Positions 41,948 through 51,385 of a DNA stretch of 64,000 nucleotides are shown here, piece after piece. This DNA is from Acrasis kona. Lineage: Eukaryota > Heterolobosea > Eutetramitea > Acrasida > Acrasidae. The stretch lies in contig JAOPGA020000995.1 in the NCBI GenBank assembly GCA_026419775.2, forward strand, positions 1 to 64,000, written 5' to 3'. Below the pieces are notes generated by a model. It saw only the letters and a program-made list of their open reading frames with translations, did not search any database and was not told the DNA's origin. The first letter of the stretch is position 1, and each line of letters begins with the position of its first letter. The translations under genes were made by a program, and so were the position numbers.

Positions 41948-42786
41948 AATATGAATAAAGAATGATCTTGTATTTAATTTTTATTTATTATTTGCTCGGT
42001 TACTGGTAAAACTAAAAGACTGTCGACTTTTACTGGTAAACTATTTTTTTTTATTATCAAACCAAAAACCACCTATTGGAACCTTGAATAGAATTAACAC
42101 TGATTTATTGTCATGTCTCTTTTGATTTGAATGGCGATAATTGTTGTTGTTCGATGAAAAGATAAATCATCTTTGATTTGAACTGCTCATCTCCATGCTC
42201 AAATGATTCGACATGACCGTTTGATGATTTCCATGAACATGTTGATAATGATACCCATTGTTCTTGTTGAAGTAAATAACGATGGATTAAATTTTGTAAA
42301 ATGTTGTTGTGTCATGCTCAAATACCAAAAGGGACCGAAACGAATAATTCTCGTCATTTCCGACTTTCTGTGGACTCGATCTAGAAATGTTTTTTTTGAT
42401 TTGGATTGAGGCGATGATGATTGTGGTACTACACATTCACATTCATTGACTCCTTGTTTATGGCTACATAACACGAATAATGACTACCAGCATTCTTCGA
42501 TGTGTTCGAATTTGGTATCGCTAGGGATGTTTGTAGTGGACGACATAAATTGTGCATGAGTACACACCAAAATTGCCTTACCACTTCAGTTTACCATTAT
42601 GATCAACCACATCGGAGTTTTTGGAAATAATGTAGGCAAGCAATTCATGCTCGGAATAACAACTGAGGGTCCATACGCATGATGGAATATGAAATCAACA
42701 TTCATTTGAATAAATAGGGAGTGATGACACAGAAGCCGTTAAAATCTTTGTTTTTAAAAAATATCTTTATTTATGTATCAACTCAT
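41948..42786. other. Intergenic, no confident gene
   Basis: A 91-codon minus-strand ORF (42474-42199) starts with ATG and has a SSPQSKSKKTFLDR segment, but nothing else supports it. The remainder is AT-rich with scattered stops. The right end is the 3' flank of the DNRLRE surface-protein gene. Confidence 0.35.
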
Positions 42787-44607
42787 TTACATGGCCAAAG
42801 CGACAATCACTGCAACAGCAACTCCAACAAGGAATGACTTTTGAGCGGCAGAGTTGTTCTCTCTAGACAAATCGTCACCAGACTCATTTTGAGTTGGGGC
42901 TCTAGTTGTTGGTCTTGGTGCAGAAGTGGTTGGTGCACTTGTGGTTGGTCTTGGAGTCAAGTTAACTGGTGGCAAAGTAGTTGGTGCGGAAGTTGATGAA
43001 CCTGGAACGCAAGCACATCTATCATCACCTGGTGCCTTGGTCAACTCAGTATCATACCAGTGAACAAATCCACTTGGGCATGTCCAGCATGGGTTGACTT
43101 GTAAGCATTGTTCTTCGCAATCAGCTCCTTGGTATCCTGGCTTGCATACGCATGATCCACCGCTGCAGTATCCGTTGCCGTTGCATTCTTGGGTGTAGAC
43201 ATTTCTGAATCTTCTTGCTGGTGAAGCGTTGTTATCGCCAGACAAGTTAGCTTGGCAAGTGTTGGATCTGACTCTTCTTGCAGGTGATGCGTTGTTATCA
43301 CCTGAAAGGTTGGCATTGCAGACTGGTAGAGTTGGTTTGGGTGCCTGTGAAGTTTGTGGGGCAGATGTTGTTGGTCTTGGAGTCAAGTTAACTGGTGGAG
43401 CACTAGTTGTTGGTGCGCTGGTAGTTGGTCTTGGTGCAGAAGTGGTTGGTGCACTGGTGGTTGGTCTTGGTGTCAAGTTAACTGGTGGAGCACTAGTGGT
43501 TGGTGCGCTAGTAGTTGGGCATTGTTTACATACTGGGCAGGTAGTGCGTAGTCCTCTTGCTGGTGATGCATTGTTATCTCCGGATAGGTTGGTCTCACCA
43601 CATGGGCATGGTGGGCAAGTTGTTGGGGCTGAGGTGGTTGGTGCACTAGTGGTTGGTCTTGGAGTCAAGTTAACTGGTGGTGATGAAGTAGTTGGTGCAC
43701 TAGTGGTTGGTGCACTGGTAGTTGGGCATTGCTTGCAGACAGGGCAGGTAGTGCGTAGTCCTCTTGCTGGTGATGCATTGTTATCTCCAGATAGGTTAGC
43801 CTCACCACATGGGCATGGTGGGCAAGTTGTTGGTGCAGAAGTGGTTGGCGCACTGGTTGTTGGTCTTGGAGTCAAGTTGACAGTTGGTGCAGCAGTGGTT
43901 GGTGCAGAAGTAGATGGGCATTGTTTACATACTGGGCAAGTTGTTCTGATACCTCTTGCTGGTGATGCGTTGTTATCACCTGAAAGGTTGACCTCACCGC
44001 ATGGGCATGGTGGGCATGTTGGTGTGACTGAAGCATCTTCGTATACAACTCTCAAGTATGACGATCTGCTGTTTGCCTCTCTTGCGGCAACGGTGACTGA
44101 TGCACCGAGACCTCCGGTTGGGTTCCAACCAACGTTGAAGAATTCCTTCTTGGCGGCAACGGCATCTTTAACGAAGGAAGTGACGTCAAAGCTTGACACT
44201 TGTTGACTGTTCAAGTATAGAGTGGTAATGTCGCTTCCAAAGTCAGGGAACTCACTAATATTAGTAGTTGGTGTCTCTGAAAAATCTGTTGCATTGAAGA
44301 ATTGTACGTTGGGGTTTCTTGAGTTGTCATTCTCGGAAACACGTTGAGGTGGTGTGTTGGAAAGTACGCTCACGTATAGGTTGGCACTTGTGATTTGTTT
44401 TCCTGAGAGCGATGCCACGTTGTAGGCAGTAAATAGGAATGCTGCGTTGCTGGCGGAGCAGCAGGAAATGGTGTACTGATCCTTGTTGTGGTAAGTAGAT
44501 GGACCTCCATTTGCAGGGTTAGACAACAAGTCCTTTGCGACCAAAAGATCGACGGAGGCTGCATAAGTCAAAGCGACTAGTGCGCATAACGAAATGAGTA
44601 TTCTCAT
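42787..44607 (-). CDS. Surface protein: DNRLRE-like domain, NLSGDNNASPAR repeats, EGF module, 606 aa
   Basis: Signal peptide (1-17). Residues 20-195 resemble the DNRLRE/CBM96 carbohydrate-binding fold (TSANLYVSVLS, FDVTSFV, SRSSYLRVVYED). Then a modular region: CPPCPCGE-NLSGDNNASPAR followed by a CPVCKQC knot is repeated three times, and two further NLSGDNNASPAR units occur before an EGF-like CNGNGYCSGGSCVCKPGYQG, all separated by Thr/Ser/Pro linkers such as TTSAPTT. The extreme C-terminus is hydrophobic (about 590-606), as for a GPI anchor. NLS and NNAS are N-glycosylation sequons. Likely an adhesive or cyst/cell-wall protein. The DNA repeats create a 325-codon antisense frame that is a shadow. 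Confidence 0.82.
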   Translation of the reverse strand: MRILISLCALVALTYAASVDLLVAKDLLSNPANGGPSTYHNKDQYTISCCSASNAAFLFTAYNVASLSGKQITSANLYVSVLSNTPPQRVSENDNSRNPNVQFFNATDFSETPTTNISEFPDFGSDITTLYLNSQQVSSFDVTSFVKDAVAAKKEFFNVGWNPTGGLGASVTVAAREANSRSSYLRVVYEDASVTPTCPPCPCGEVNLSGDNNASPARGIRTTCPVCKQCPSTSAPTTAAPTVNLTPRPTTSAPTTSAPTTCPPCPCGEANLSGDNNASPARGLRTTCPVCKQCPTTSAPTTSAPTTSSPPVNLTPRPTTSAPTTSAPTTCPPCPCGETNLSGDNNASPARGLRTTCPVCKQCPTTSAPTTSAPPVNLTPRPTTSAPTTSAPRPTTSAPTTSAPPVNLTPRPTTSAPQTSQAPKPTLPVCNANLSGDNNASPARRVRSNTCQANLSGDNNASPARRFRNVYTQECNGNGYCSGGSCVCKPGYQGADCEEQCLQVNPCWTCPSGFVHWYDTELTKAPGDDRCACVPGSSTSAPTTLPPVNLTPRPTTSAPTTSAPRPTTRAPTQNESGDDLSRENNSAAQKSFLVGVAVAVIVALAM

Positions 44608-45097
44608 GTTGTGTTGTTCTGATTTGATTTTGTTTGTTGAAGTCTAGAAAATATCCTATTTATACACAAGTCACATGACAATAATATCCTGCCACTCCTT
44701 AAGATGGTAACAGATGGATAAAAATAAAATGCAAAAATAGTTCCGACATTTGTGTAATGTAACCGTCGGTGATTCGTACCAATCAACCAAAATTCAACAA
44801 GATATCTCGTAAATTATTACCAACTAATAAATTCAACAAATCAATCTATATAACACTTGTTGTAATCTCCTTCTACTTGTCAAAATATTTTATTCGATGG
44901 CTCCGTCATCGTTAGGTAGTGCTTCAATTTAGTAGTTGCAGGTGGTGCCCTGAACACAACATGATGAGTTATTATAAATCATAAGCATAGAGCGTAAGTA
45001 CTGGTGCAACTTGTGCCGCACTAATATTCCAAGGAAGCAAAGAAAAATGGAGAAGATTATATTAAAAATATTTTCATGTTTAATTTCTGAACAATAT
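44608..45097. other. Intergenic; promoter of the surface-protein gene at left
   Basis: Minus-strand spacer between the start at 44607 and the stop of the His-rich gene at 45098. Contains the TATA-like box at 44656. No coding seen. Confidence 0.4.
44656..44664 (-). promoter_or_regulatory. TATA-box-like element of the DNRLRE surface-protein gene
   Basis: TATAAATAG on the minus strand, about 50 bp upstream of the ATG at 44607; same word and spacing class as upstream of the ABC transporter. Confidence 0.45.
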
Positions 45098-46354
45098 TTA
45101 GTACCTCCGTGGATGACTCTCTTGAGACATTGACTTCTCATGTCCATAATGGCCGTGATGACCTTCATCTTCGTGATCATGGCCATGATGCTCCTTGTGA
45201 TGATGCCCGTGATGTTCATGCTCCATGTGATGATGTTCATGCTCCTTATGATGATGGTGCTCATGATGGTGATGGTCGTGATGTTTATGATGGCCGTGGT
45301 GACCATGATGATGGTCGTAGTGGTACTTGTGATGACCGTGAGCAGGAATGTCCCAGTTTGGAAATATTACATTAGTACGTGGGTCAACTCTAGGGTCGGC
45401 TCTAGCTTGAGGAACCACCGGCGGTAACGTGGTACTAGGACTTTGTGGCACAAACAAAGGTACCTGTGGTTGTACTTGAGGGTCAACAGGTGCTGGCAAT
45501 GGGTCTTGGTTTACTTGAGGCTGCAAAACTTGCGGTATTTGTTGTGCCGCTCTTTGTAGTGGAAGAGTGGCCAAAGGAGATTGAGTAAGCTGAGGTAATG
45601 GAAGACTGTACCTATATCTATGGTGGTGATGGTGGTGGTGATGCTTACAGCATTTACAATGTTTACCACATTTATGGTGGTGGTGATGTCTATGGGGCCT
45701 GTGGTGATGGTGATGGTGGTGCTTACAACATTTATGATGATGGTGGTGATGATGATGATGATGATGTTTGCAACACTTGTGGTGATGCTTACAGCATTTA
45801 TGATGGTGATGGTGATGGTGCTTGTGATCGCCATGGTGATGGTGATGGTGCTTGATATAATTTCCATGATAATACCCATCATGGTGCACTAAATGAGGTT
45901 TGACATAGCCCTGGACATAACCGTTATGGAATGGGTTACGAACTGGATCATAGTTCGGGTCATATGGTTTTTCTAATGTCGTATAAGGTTTTTTGTAAGC
46001 AATATTATAATGACCATGATGGTGATGGTGATGAATCCTATGGGGTCTATGATGATGCTTATGATGGTGATGATGGTGGTGGTGATGGCCATGATGGCCA
46101 TGGTGATGGTGCCCGTGGTGGTGGTGGTGTTTATGATGGTGTTTATGGGGGTGATGGTGATGATGGTGATGGTGCCCGTGATAATGGTGATGATGTTTAT
46201 GATGATGACGGATCATCCAACGTAATTTACTAATACTTTTGAATATACTGTGTATATCTCCTCTAACAGAAGATTTGAAACCATATTTACCATCTGCCTG
46301 CTGGATCAACTGTACTAGTATACCCAACAGCAGTATGTACACATATTTTTTCAT
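45098..46354 (-). CDS. Secreted histidine-rich protein, 418 aa
   Basis: Signal peptide (1-22), then two His-dominated tracts (about 50-115 and 165-250) built of HHHK, HHGHHH and KCCKHHH units, a Pro/Gln/Val spacer (about 255-335), and a third His/Lys/Glu-rich tract to the end. The KCCK and KCGKHCKCC clusters add thiols to the imidazoles. Such composition usually binds Zn, Cu, Ni or haem and can buffer metals or pH, but no fold is visible and the role is inferred. Trinucleotide-like repetition (CAT/CAC) suggests expansion by slippage. The several antisense frames here are shadows. Confidence 0.85.
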   Translation of the reverse strand: MKKYVYILLLGILVQLIQQADGKYGFKSSVRGDIHSIFKSISKLRWMIRHHHKHHHHYHGHHHHHHHHPHKHHHKHHHHHGHHHHGHHGHHHHHHHHHKHHHRPHRIHHHHHHGHYNIAYKKPYTTLEKPYDPNYDPVRNPFHNGYVQGYVKPHLVHHDGYYHGNYIKHHHHHHGDHKHHHHHHHKCCKHHHKCCKHHHHHHHHHHHKCCKHHHHHHHRPHRHHHHHKCGKHCKCCKHHHHHHHHRYRYSLPLPQLTQSPLATLPLQRAAQQIPQVLQPQVNQDPLPAPVDPQVQPQVPLFVPQSPSTTLPPVVPQARADPRVDPRTNVIFPNWDIPAHGHHKYHYDHHHGHHGHHKHHDHHHHEHHHHKEHEHHHMEHEHHGHHHKEHHGHDHEDEGHHGHYGHEKSMSQESHPRRY

Positions 46355-46682
46355 TTTTTGTATTGATGTGTGGCAGTTTTTTTCTATATTATAATCAAGA
46401 GGTTTTTGTGACAGGGTTTTATATTTTTACAACGACGTCCTGAATTGGTTTGGATATCCAAACATATGGCATGTCATAAAATAAAATTATCTCGCTGAAA
46501 TTGCTTCTTGAAACTGGTTCAATGCGGATGCTGCAAACTTCCACTTTAGTGTTTAAATAGTTATTGATTTCATGTAAAAACTTTTCGTACCTTTAAATAG
46601 TTTGTCTCAGAACTATACATCTACCAATATTAAAGTTACCATGCTCCCCCACCCATCCTCTTTTAGTTGACCAAAACAAAAC
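46355..46682. other. Short divergent promoter region
   Basis: Lies between the starts of the His-rich gene (minus) and the yellow/MRJP gene (plus), about 330 bp. No ORF. A TATAATATAG-like word on the minus strand near 46385 may serve the His-rich gene. Confidence 0.35.
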
Positions 46683-48165
46683 ATGAGGGCAAGTGTGTTG
46701 GTATTGTTGATATTGGTACAATTTATATGTGCTCAGAAATACAATATAGAAACTGTACACTCATGGAAGCACCTTGACTTCGACTTCCGTACAGATACAG
46801 AGCGAGACGCTTATATAAAAAACCAACATTATAAGAACTGTGCAATATCTGGAGTGAAGGTCGATAGCAATGGCGATATATACGTTAGCATACCAAGAGT
46901 TAAATCGAATGTACCAGTAACCCTTGCCAAGATTGCAAATGGAACACAAATTCTTGAGGCCTTCCCGAGTTGGGATGTCAACGATGTTCTAAACACAACA
47001 TTGAGTTTAAAAAGCGTTCGTGGTTTTGAGATTGATGGCAAAAACAGGATGTGGATATTAGACCAAGGGCGTGTGCAAAATAAACAAATTGCCCCACCAC
47101 AATTGATAGTGGTAAGAAGTCATCAAGATTAAATTTCTAATTGTAACAGTGGGATTTAGAACAAGACGCACTTTTATATCAGCATACATTCACTGAGGAA
47201 GAGGCACCAAGTCAAACTTCGCTGCTTAACGATATAGTGGTCAGCACTGCTGATGACATCGCCTATATAACCGATTCTGGAATGCCAGTTGATGGAAGTA
47301 CTTCACAACCAAATCCTGGAATTATTTTTGTTGACATCGACAGCGACACTACAAGAAGACACCTCAGTGGCCATTTATCAACACGCGTTGTAAGATTTCC
47401 TGCTAAAAGTTTTTTTACATCCCCTAGGATCCTTCTGTATACATTAATGTTAACGGTAAAAAGTGTGAAAAGGATAAACCATTGCAATTGGGCGCAAGTG
47501 CCATTGGTCTCTCCTGCGACGGTCAAAGGCTGTATTGGTCTCCCTTAACAAGGTATGCTTAAAACTTTTGTGATTATTAATTTTGTAGTCGTCACTTGTA
47601 TGGGATAGAAACAGACATTTTGCGGATGTACAAAACAAATAACGCCGTCGTCAACGCAAGCGTAGTGAGCGTGGGAAAACTTTCATCGGCTGCTAGTGGT
47701 CTAATAACGTCGGCTACAAGAGATATATTTTTGACTGGAGTTGAGAGCAATGCATTACTTCATGTGGATGAGAAGCAAGTCGCCACATACCTTCAAAAGA
47801 TAACAAATGAACCTGAACAAACTCCAAGTTTAAAACTTTTAATAAACGAAACTAATTTGTTGTGGCCTGACTCTCTGTCACTGAGTGACGGACACATTTA
47901 TATTGCTAGTAATAATTGGTGTGATTTTACGCAGGGATCCTTGGATTTTGACAACAAGGATAACTTTTTCGTGTACAGAATCAAATTAAATAATTTAGCA
48001 CACCCATACACGGCAGGTTGTGATGTTTTAACAACAAATTTTGGAGCAGTAGAGATTGCACTTATAAGTAGTGGTGCAGCATTGTTCTTGGCTTCTTTGG
48101 TGATTGTGTTAATTATATCAGTTAGAAAGAAGAGGAAGGCAGGAGAGTACGAAGTAATACAATAA
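46683..48165 (+). CDS. Yellow/major-royal-jelly-family protein with a C-terminal membrane helix, 456 aa
   Basis: Exons 46683-47111, 47150-47389, 47428-47552 and 47589-48165; introns 38, 38 and 36 nt, phases agree. Signal peptide (1-17). The MRJP propeller is shown by WKHLDFDF, the PR of VSIPRVKSNVPVTLAKI, VRGFEIDGKNRMWILDQG, PPQLIVWDLEQD (joined at an intron), ADDIAYITDSG, GIIFVDIDS, LGASAIGLSCDGQRLYWSPL and LWPDSLSLSDGHIYIASN. A single helix near 420-445 followed by RKKRK anchors it, so the propeller faces outside or the lumen. Insect yellow proteins act in pigmentation and nutrition; the role in microbes is unknown. Membrane anchoring differs from the secreted insect forms. Confidence 0.85.
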
Positions 48166-48541
48166 ATACAATTTGTTTACAAAATGTGACATTGATCGTG
48201 ACACTTGGTCAACCTCTTCCGGTTCATCAATTGATTCATCTATAAAGCGAAGGTCGCAACAAATGGATTGCGAAGTTAGACTGAACCTGCTTTTGAAGAC
48301 TTTATAGAACGTGATTGATTTCTAATTTATTGAATTTCGCACTTGACTAGAAATAGATATGTTGATGCCAATTTTAGCGCTTTGTTGTTGTAAAAAGTTT
48401 GATCAATATTAGCTTATAAAAATAGACGCAGAACATCAGAACAATTAAAAAGTTAAGCAAAGTTATAGTAGATACAAGGAATGGAACTGACATAAAAACT
48501 TCAATTGTCAATTTATCTTTCAGTCAACCACCCCACATTCG
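48166..48541. other. Intergenic, nothing seen
   Basis: Between two plus-strand genes. TTATAAAAATAG near 48413 is a possible TATA element about 120 bp from the next ATG. No ORF or RNA gene. Confidence 0.4.
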
Positions 48542-49240
48542 ATGGTTGAATACAAAGACCTCCCGACAGAGATAATAGAAAGCATACATTCGTTTCTTAA
48601 TACTTTTGATGCGTTAAGTTTGGAGGCCACAAGCAGTCAACACAAGAAATTAACAAATAGGATCAATGAAAAGAAAAGGAGGTATCAATGGTATTACCAA
48701 CATATATTCAAAGTTCCCCTCCACTCTGATAAAATGAACAAACTTTTAAGTTATACAGATGCTCCAAATGTGAACTTTCACGTTTGGGACACCTCTGGAG
48801 ACGAAGAGTTTCTCAAAATTGAAACAATAGAAAGCACCGTAGATTATGTTTTTAATGACCGTCTTTCCATGTGGGAGGAAATTGTTCAAGATATGTATTA
48901 TACATTTAATCCAAATGTAGAAAAGTGCGTCCATTGTAGTGAAAGAGCGATTGAACACTACGACATGTGCATTAATCATGTAATCAACAGTGCTAAAAAA
49001 TCTCTGTCATTCAGGGTAAACTTCATATACAAGTACTATTCAGAACTCGGCATTGGAGGTAACCACTGCAGTGAAGCTGAATTTGATATGTCACCAATAA
49101 AACAAATTATAAATGGCGTGCATTTGATTGATTTGTTGGTAGCGCTAAACAGCGGTGAACACTTTGAGGTGTATCTGGGTGAAGATACGGAAGAGGCACA
49201 GGTAGAGCCCAAGAAGAAAAAAAGGAGGAGAAGGGCCTAA
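48542..49240 (+). CDS. F-box-like protein, 232 aa
   Basis: The N-terminus DLPTEIIESIHSFLNTFDALSLEATS fits the F-box (LP.Eii..I.sfL...d...l..ts), which would tether it to Skp1 in an SCF ubiquitin ligase. The rest shows no LRR or WD repeats. A CVHC...H...C...H-like cluster near 140-155 might bind zinc. It ends in a strong basic run KKKKRRRR, a nuclear-localisation-like signal. Intronless. The substrate-binding part is unassigned. Confidence 0.65.
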   Translation: MVEYKDLPTEIIESIHSFLNTFDALSLEATSSQHKKLTNRINEKKRRYQWYYQHIFKVPLHSDKMNKLLSYTDAPNVNFHVWDTSGDEEFLKIETIESTVDYVFNDRLSMWEEIVQDMYYTFNPNVEKCVHCSERAIEHYDMCINHVINSAKKSLSFRVNFIYKYYSELGIGGNHCSEAEFDMSPIKQIINGVHLIDLLVALNSGEHFEVYLGEDTEEAQVEPKKKKRRRRA

Positions 49241-49637
49241 GATGAACTATTTAATAAACATACTTTAGACATTGTGCAATAAACTCGGCATCACTCTAGA
49301 TGTTCAATTCTTTGGGTGTAGAAAAGTATTGTGTGCTGTTTGATCTATCATTAAATATGTTGTTGTAACTTCTCACGGTCGTGTTCTGATGTTGACGAAA
49401 AATGAAGATCTATTTTGATCTTTGCTCTCATTTATGTAATCCGGTAATTGGTTTTAGTCTTGATCCTCCCTCCGTACTGTATTTATACAAAAGATTTCCT
49501 TATTAATAGGTATTAAGTTATACTAAATTGGAATTGACTTCGAATTAGGAAAACGTATTTTTAAACAGATTGTAGTGATTCGGATTGATAAAAGAAAACA
49601 CAAACGCAGATATTGCAGCCATCTAAAAACGCAAACG
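49241..49637. other. Intergenic, nothing confident
   Basis: AT-rich spacer after the F-box gene; a TATTTATAC word occurs near 49481. No coding called. Confidence 0.35.
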
Positions 49638-49862
49638 ATGATAGACTCTCTATGTATCTCTGTCTCAAGAAGAAAAACAACAAAGATCTCCAACTCGCGA
49701 ACACCCAACGCGCGAACTCCTAAACTTTTGAAGAACACTCAGCTATCGAGAACATTTGAAATTAAGGTAGTATACGAAATCAAAGAAGACGATCCCTCAT
49801 ACATTCAAAAGTGCTTTTGGAGGAATGTGGAAAGCGCGCAATCAAAAGTTTCAACAAATTAG
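49638..49862 (+). CDS. Possible small basic protein, 74 aa
   Basis: ATG to TAG. Contains a short internal duplication, SRTPNARTPKLLK-like, and a mixed-charge end (FEIKVVYEIKEDDPSYIQKCF) that looks coding. The frame is open upstream to about 49575 without ATG, so an upstream exon is possible. No family recognised; may be chance. Confidence 0.4.
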   Translation: MIDSLCISVSRRKTTKISNSRTPNARTPKLLKNTQLSRTFEIKVVYEIKEDDPSYIQKCFWRNVESAQSKVSTN

Positions 49863-50061
49863 TTTGCATGTATAAATCTTAAGTAACAATCTAGTGATAA
49901 TTGGACAGAATTCAAGTTTAAACAAGATAACATCTGTACTGTATATAAATAAATTTGAATTAAGCTCAAACAATGTGCCGTTTTGTCTTTGTGTGTGTTG
50001 CACTTTACAAAAAATCAACAAACCCATCATCAAACAAGATTATCAAAATTTCGTATTTATT

Positions 50062-51131
50062 TTAATCATCTAAGTAAGCGTATGATTCTTCTCTCCTCCG
50101 GCAGAAGCAGTTGAGCTTATTAAAGTAAGGCCTTGCACGATCCAACCCAACCACATAAATAACAATATTAAGCAACCCATGCATGCCATAAAAACCATTC
50201 AAAAAGTACGCGAGTGTGAAGGGAGCGTTCCTTTCATCTTGGGTTCTAAAATAAAAATCAGACCACACAAAATAGTAGGCAACTTGGAAGGAGTCGCATA
50301 TGACATAAGGAATCAAATAACTACCAAACCTGAGAATGACTCTCAAGTCAAGAGATAATGCTTTTTTATTGTTGAGTCCCAATCTAACTTTATTTATAGT
50401 GATGCTTACTCTGCGCCATACAAACACCAAAATAATTGCATGTACCAACGCAGTGAGTACTATGAAGGAGCCATTTAAAAAGTTGTAACTTCCCTGTAAA
50501 GCAATTATAACATCTCGGTATCTTTCCAAGTCAAATACATATTCCACAACGACCAGACTAATCCTATTTGGGCGTGAATAATGTGTTACGTGTTGAGCAC
50601 GACTTACCATAGAAGGAAGAATACTAGCCCGATGCCCCACGCGAAAATGTGAAACAGCACTTCGTACATTTTGATGTGGGGCGATTTGTTCTTTACTGTG
50701 ACCATGAGGGCAATTGCAATGCATAAGCACCACACGGCACTGCTCATTGTTGTTGCGGTTTGTAGGTAGAGAACCACTCGTTTTCCAATGTAATAAAGTC
50801 TGTAGTCACTAAAATTGTATTTGTCATACATCCATTCCCATGCTATCTGGAGAATGTTAGTGATGCTTTGGAGAACGTCCGAAACACACATCCCAAGCAT
50901 AGTGCGTCGGACGAACGCAATTCTTGCTTTCATATCAATCTGTTGTGGAGAAGGTTGGCAAGCCTCATCATTCGAGGAGTATCCTTTATTTTCATCTTGA
51001 ATTTGAGGCTCTTCCCTGTTCTTACGTCCGAATAAATAAAATAATACAATTGAGGCTATGATTGAGATGGAATTCACCACCACGAAAGTGATGTCACTTG
51101 CAAGGGTTATTGAACTGAATGTTTTGACCAT
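50062..51131 (-). CDS. Seven-helix receptor, cAMP-receptor (cAR/GCR)-like, 341 aa
   Basis: Exons 51131-50608 and 50563-50062; a 44-nt intron splits the Trp of LLW at the end of helix 4. Seven hydrophobic helices are visible: about 12-32, 75-97, 120-142, 155-175, 195-217, 237-260 and 285-307. Topology, short extracellular N-terminus and the Lys/Asn loop after helix 5 resemble the Dictyostelium cAR/CRL family, which couples to G proteins. The loop between helices 1 and 2 is long and acidic (KNREEPQIQDENKG). The tail is short, CFCRRREESYAYLDD, and could be palmitoylated. Ligand unknown; the family call is from helix pattern and loops, so moderate. Confidence 0.68.
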
Positions 51132-51385
51132 GCAAGATTTCCAAACACATGTTCAAAAATCGTTTACAACATGTGTGGTCAATTGAAGCTATAGCACATA
51201 AAAGTTAATCTTCAATCGGTAGTTTTACTAGTTTCTATACGATTATTCTTTATTTCATTGTTTACATTTATTCATCAATATGTATCGTATTTAAATGTTG
51301 TGGTGCATGTTTCAAAATTTTATTTGAGTATAAAAATTCTTTTACAATTTCAACGCGCCAATTTTTAAAACGTTAATCAACAACT

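Noticed and set aside
42199-42474. 91-codon minus-strand ORF
   Set aside because: Has an ATG but no homology, no neighbours and an antisense frame of similar openness; kept only as a remark in the gap entry.
43229-44206. 325-codon ORF on the strand opposite the DNRLRE surface protein
   Set aside because: Its repetitive Val/Gly/Ala text mirrors the Thr/Ser/Pro linkers of the real gene, which has a signal peptide and known modules.
42787-44607. Repeats considered as a CRISPR array
   Set aside because: Repeats are in-frame protein modules in a eukaryotic gene with variable linkers, not spacer-separated palindromic repeats.
45109-46233. Several Asp/Gly- or Met-rich ORFs antisense to the His-rich gene
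   Set aside because: They are frame shadows of CAT/CAC repeats; none has a domain or start context.
46683-48165. Bacterial contamination or recent transfer as the source of the MRJP-like gene
   Set aside because: Three introns of the local size class and matching base composition show it is a resident nuclear gene.
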